Shown here: in pieces, positions 60,716 through 64,000 of the stretch
Numbering within the stretch: the first letter of the stretch is position 1
Layout: each line of letters opens with the position of its first letter
Made by a program: the position numbers and the translations under genes
Assembly: GCA_902769525.1 (NCBI GenBank)
Contig: CACXPG010000007.1
Location: forward strand, 103,910-167,909
Length of the DNA stretch: 64,000 nucleotides
Direction of reading: 5' to 3'
From: an uncultured Bacteroidia bacterium
GTDB taxonomy: Bacteria > Bacteroidota > Bacteroidia > Bacteroidales > UBA932
The notes under the pieces: model-generated
Database searches by the model: none
Told to the model about the DNA's origin: nothing
The model's input: only the letters and a program-made list of their open reading frames with translations

Positions 60716-62926
60716 ATGAGCAGAAAATCCGCCAAACGAAACAAACCATCATTGAAGAGAAAATCAGCGGTTTACGGAATACAGAAATCTCGCCGCCGCC
60801 GCGGTATGACTATGGGTCGCGATGCCGAAAGGGGAATTCGCTCCTTTGCGGCGGGCCATTCGCTGGAAGAGGTTGAAGGAGTGCTTGAAATAGCCTCTGG
60901 AGGATACGGATTTGTCAGGGTGGCACCAAAGGAAGGCGAAAAGCCTACGGGTAAAAAAGACCAGAGAGAAGACGTGTTCATTCCGGAAGGAAAGATGAAG
61001 GGCGCGCTGAATAACGATATCGTGAGGGTGGCCGTCCTGAAGAAGAATCTTGAAAAGGGGAAGGAGGGTATGGTAATCCAGGTTGTTTCCCGATCCGACC
61101 GTCCTTATGTGGGGCTGATGCAGATTACCGGAAAGCACGCCTGGGTGATCATAGAGAGCAAGAGCATGCACTATGATGTAGAAGTCCCGTATGAGAGCGT
61201 CCAGAAAGAGTGGCAGGGAATGAAGGTGGCCGTTCTGGTCAAGGACTTCCCGAGGGGCAGCCAGACTCCTGTCGGAGAGATTGTGGATGTGCTTGGAAAG
61301 CCGGGCGAGAACGACACGGAAATGCACGCCATACTGTCAGAATACGGTCTTCCTTACAAGTTTCCTTCTGAGGTGGAGGCTGAGGCGGAAAAGATACCAA
61401 AGAAGATTACCGCAAAGGATCTGGAAGGCAGAAAGGACCTGCGCAAGGACTGTATCTTTACAATAGACCCGGCTGACGCCAAGGACTTCGACGATGCCGT
61501 TTCCTACAAGGTTCTGGACAACGGCCATATAGAAATAGGAGTGCACATTGCAGACGTGTCCTATTACGTCAGGCCACAGTCTGTCCTGGACAAGGAGGCT
61601 TACGCCAGGGCAACATCCGTCTATCTTGTGGACAGAACCATACCGATGCTTCCGGAGGCCCTTTCAAATAACCTCTGCTCCCTCAGGCCAGGTGAGGACA
61701 AGCTCTGTTTCTCCGCGATTTTCGAGATGGACACAGCCGGAAAGGTCTATAAGCAGTGGTTTGGCCGCACGGTGATTTGCTCGGCTTTCAGGTTTGCATA
61801 CGAGGAGGCCCAGCAGATAATCGACCGCGAAGGAGACATGACAGACTACAAGCCTGTGATGGCGGAAGGTAAGATTCCTTCACAGGAAGTGATCACATCC
61901 GTTCTGGAACTTCACAAGCTTGCCACAATCCTCCGCAAGAAACGTTTCCAGGAAGGCTCTATCAGCTTTGAAAGGCCGGAGATGAAGGTTCTGGTGGACG
62001 AGAAGGGAAAGCCGGTAGACGTGGTGCCGAAAATCACCAAGTCCGCCAACTGGCTCATCGAGGAATTTATGCTGCTGGCTAACAAGGCGGTTGCAACTTA
62101 TGTGGCCACCGCTATCCGCAAGCAGGCCCCTACATTCGTTTACCGTATCCACGACGAGCCTAATATGGAAAAGGTAGCCGAGCTCAAGACATTTGTCAAG
62201 TATTTTGGCTACAAGCTGGAGGCTGAGACGGCCGGTCAGCTGGCCAAGAGCCTGAACAAGCTCGTCGAGCAGATTCACGGCAAGCCGGAGTGCGACACGA
62301 TAGAACTGCTGGCTCTAAGATGTATGGCAAGAGCCCAGTATTCTACAGACAACATCGGCCACTATGGCCTGGGTTTCAGGTACTACACCCACTTCACGTC
62401 CCCGATCAGAAGATATCCGGACATGATGGTTCACCGCCTTCTTTCCCGCTATCTTGCCGGGGAAAAGAGCGCGGACAAGCAGGCCTTCGAGGAGTATTGC
62501 CAGCACTCGTCGCAGAGAGAGCAGATCGCGACCGAGGCAGAGCGCTCCAGCGTCAAGTACAAGATGGCCGAGTATATGAAAGACAGAGTGGGGCAGGAGT
62601 TCGAGGGAACAATCAGCGGAGTTACCGAATGGGGCATCTATGTCCAGGTGGAGCCAACCCATATAGAAGGCATGGTGGCCCTGAGGGAGCTCACGGACGA
62701 CTTTTACCAGTTTGACGAGAAGACCTTCAGCGTTTACGGAAAGTCTTCAGGCAGGCATTTCACCCTCGGCGACAAAGTCAAGGTCAGGGTGGAAAGAGCT
62801 TCTCTGGAACAGAAGACTATAGATTTCTCGCTGATAGTTCCACAAGGGGAAGAGACTGAAAATTACGGCGTTTTTGCAGAAGAAGAACCAAAGAAAAAGA
62901 AGAAAACATCTAAGAAGAAGAAATAA
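60716..62926 (+). CDS. rnr: Ribonuclease R
   Basis: The 736-residue 3'-5' exoribonuclease degrades structured RNA. A basic N-terminal tail (MSRKSAKRNKPSLKRKSAVYG) is followed by a cold-shock-type OB domain (GVLEIASGGYGFVRV), the RNB catalytic domain with DLRKDCIFTIDPADAKDFDDAVS (metal-binding Asp residues) and HIADVSYYVRPQSVLDKEAY, and a C-terminal S1 domain (GTISGVTEWGIYVQVEPTHIEGMV). It ends in a Lys-rich tail (KKKKKTSKKKK), as in RNase R. gpmI begins 3 bp after it. Confidence 0.95.
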   Translation: MSRKSAKRNKPSLKRKSAVYGIQKSRRRRGMTMGRDAERGIRSFAAGHSLEEVEGVLEIASGGYGFVRVAPKEGEKPTGKKDQREDVFIPEGKMKGALNNDIVRVAVLKKNLEKGKEGMVIQVVSRSDRPYVGLMQITGKHAWVIIESKSMHYDVEVPYESVQKEWQGMKVAVLVKDFPRGSQTPVGEIVDVLGKPGENDTEMHAILSEYGLPYKFPSEVEAEAEKIPKKITAKDLEGRKDLRKDCIFTIDPADAKDFDDAVSYKVLDNGHIEIGVHIADVSYYVRPQSVLDKEAYARATSVYLVDRTIPMLPEALSNNLCSLRPGEDKLCFSAIFEMDTAGKVYKQWFGRTVICSAFRFAYEEAQQIIDREGDMTDYKPVMAEGKIPSQEVITSVLELHKLATILRKKRFQEGSISFERPEMKVLVDEKGKPVDVVPKITKSANWLIEEFMLLANKAVATYVATAIRKQAPTFVYRIHDEPNMEKVAELKTFVKYFGYKLEAETAGQLAKSLNKLVEQIHGKPECDTIELLALRCMARAQYSTDNIGHYGLGFRYYTHFTSPIRRYPDMMVHRLLSRYLAGEKSADKQAFEEYCQHSSQREQIATEAERSSVKYKMAEYMKDRVGQEFEGTISGVTEWGIYVQVEPTHIEGMVALRELTDDFYQFDEKTFSVYGKSSGRHFTLGDKVKVRVERASLEQKTIDFSLIVPQGEETENYGVFAEEEPKKKKKTSKKKK

Positions 62927-62929
62927 AAA

Positions 62930-64000
62930 ATGGGAAAGAAAGTTTTGCTGATGATCCTCGACGGATGGGGATTGGGAAGAGAAGACAAATCAAATGCAAT
63001 ATACACTCAGGGCCAGCCTAACATAGATGCCCTGAGGGAAAAATACCCGCACTCTCAGCTTATGGCCTGCGGAGAGGACGTGGGTCTTCCGGACGGCCAG
63101 ATGGGAAACTCCGAAGTAGGGCACCTGAATATCGGCGCAGGAAGGGTTGTATATCAGGACCTGGTGAAGATCAACAAGGTTTGCCGCGAGCACAAGATGC
63201 TGGAAAACAAAGAGATCAAAGCTGTGATGGAATACGCCAAAAAAGGCCACGCCCTGCATTTTCTGGGCCTGGTTTCAAGAGGCGGAGTCCACAGTTCGCT
63301 GGAGCATCTTTTCGGTTTTCTGGATACGGCAAAGGAGTGCGGTCTGGAGAAGGTTTATGTCCATTGCTTTATGGACGGAAGAGACACCGACCCTAGAAGC
63401 GGAAAGGGATTTGTCGCCGAGCTGGAAGAGCACATGAAACAAAGCTGCGGCAAGGTGGCTTCCGTGTGCGGAAGATTCTACGCGATGGACCGCGACAAGA
63501 GATGGAACAGGATCAAGGAAGCCTACGACCTTCTGACAGAAGGCAAGGGAGCGGCTTTCACCTCTGCGCAGGACGGTATCCAGGCATCTTATGACCAGGA
63601 AGTTACAGACGAGTTCATAAAGCCGATATGCATCGTGGAAAACGGCAAGCCTGTTGCCACCATCAAGGAAAATGACGCTGTCATCTTCTTCAACTTCCGT
63701 AACGACAGGGCTCGTGAAATGACCTCTGTTTTAACTCAGAAAGACATGCCGGAAGAGGGAATGCACACCATTCCGCTTTACTACTGCTGCCTGACTCCAT
63801 ACGATGACCAGTTCAAGGGCCTTCACATACTTTTTGACAAGGAAAATGTGCATAAGACTCTGGGAGAGGTTGTTGCGGCAGCCGGAAAGAGGCAGCTGAG
63901 AATCGCCGAGACGGAAAAATACGCACACGTCACGTTCTTCTTCAACGGCGGACGGGAAGAGCCTTTTGAAAACGAGGACAGGATTCTGGTTGCTTCCCCG
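62930..64000 (+). CDS. gpmI: 2,3-bisphosphoglycerate-independent phosphoglycerate mutase (3' end missing)
   Basis: The frame opens at ATG 62930 and is still open at the window edge (357 codons of about 500 expected). [22 protein letters not shown] holds the first metal-binding Asp, [26 protein letters not shown] contains the phosphoserine Ser, and [27 protein letters not shown] and [11 protein letters not shown] are further family motifs. It interconverts 3- and 2-phosphoglycerate in glycolysis. It lies 3 bp after rnr. The C-terminal metal-binding part is outside the window. Confidence 0.95.
   Translation, partial: MGKKVLLMILDGWGLGREDKSNAIYTQGQPNIDALREKYPHSQLMACGEDVGLPDGQMGNSEVGHLNIGAGRVVYQDLVKINKVCREHKMLENKEIKAVMEYAKKGHALHFLGLVSRGGVHSSLEHLFGFLDTAKECGLEKVYVHCFMDGRDTDPRSGKGFVAELEEHMKQSCGKVASVCGRFYAMDRDKRWNRIKEAYDLLTEGKGAAFTSAQDGIQASYDQEVTDEFIKPICIVENGKPVATIKENDAVIFFNFRNDRAREMTSVLTQKDMPEEGMHTIPLYYCCLTPYDDQFKGLHILFDKENVHKTLGEVVAAAGKRQLRIAETEKYAHVTFFFNGGREEPFENEDRILVASP

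Noticed and set aside
62471..62479. GCGGACAAG in rnr, resembling the 12-bp repeat
   Set aside because: It lacks the leading GGG, is preceded by AGC (peptide SADK) and is single; too short to count as a unit.
1..64000. CRISPR arrays, IS elements, prophage or integrase genes, rRNA
   Set aside because: No regularly spaced repeat array, transposase, integrase or rRNA sequence was seen on reading the window.

Overview
The window is an ordinary-looking chromosomal segment of a Bacteroidota bacterium, most likely order Bacteroidales. By eye the GC content is just under 50 percent. Evidence for the group: many genes are preceded by the Bacteroidota -7 box TAnnTTTG and none by a clear Shine-Dalgarno motif; SecD and SecF are one fused protein; and DUF4251-like proteins, a secreted GH20 hexosaminidase, a soluble-type fumarate reductase pair FrdA/FrdB, a membrane TPR-HTH regulator and a PD40/SPOR envelope protein all fit. 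An uncultured gut lineage (for example Cryptobacteroides-like) is a guess only.

Layout, left to right. 1-9 kb: end of a MacB/FtsX-type ABC permease, mutS, then a plus-strand run of a secreted serine hydrolase, a glycosyltransferase and a YfhO-family membrane protein. 9-12.5 kb: minus-strand operon of an endonuclease/exonuclease/phosphatase protein, thyA, folA and a sodium-dependent transporter. 12.6-15.9 kb: ychF and ppiD. 15.9-21.2 kb: minus-strand envelope operon coaX, outer-membrane barrel, TPR protein, lptC, CorC/HlyC-like protein. 21.3-25.9 kb: mfd and ruvB, divergent across a 316-bp AT-rich gap rich in DnaA-box-like 9-mers. 26-31.5 kb: a C45-type N-terminal nucleophile hydrolase, then three tandem DUF4251-like genes upstream of GH20. 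31.6-41.1 kb: frdAB (no cytochrome subunit beside it), hflX, a DmpA-type peptidase, mdh-tonB, ybeY-mnmG. 41.1-45.4 kb: an AT-rich gap carrying a parS-like site, then threonine aldolase, gcvH, menA, ruvA and an SDR oxidoreductase on the minus strand. 45.4-49.7 kb: sufS, a SufE-SufT fusion, folK, glyS, tRNA-Pro. 49.8-55.4 kb: the TPR-HTH regulator, a lipoprotein, two tandem nucleoside-hydrolase-like genes, tRNA-Ser. 55.4-64 kb: a PD40/SPOR protein, secDF, rnr and the start of gpmI.

No IS element, prophage, CRISPR array or rRNA operon was seen. The most unusual signals are (i) a dispersed 12-bp unit GGGGCGGACAAM, in-frame as the peptide GADK/GADN inside three unrelated genes and also present between genes; (ii) a DnaA-box-like cluster beside an AT-rich stretch between mfd and ruvB, and a pair of parS-like 16-mers around the 3' end of mnmG, which together suggest proximity to the replication origin; (iii) a SufE-SufT fusion; and (iv) -7 boxes so close to start codons that several mRNAs should be leaderless.
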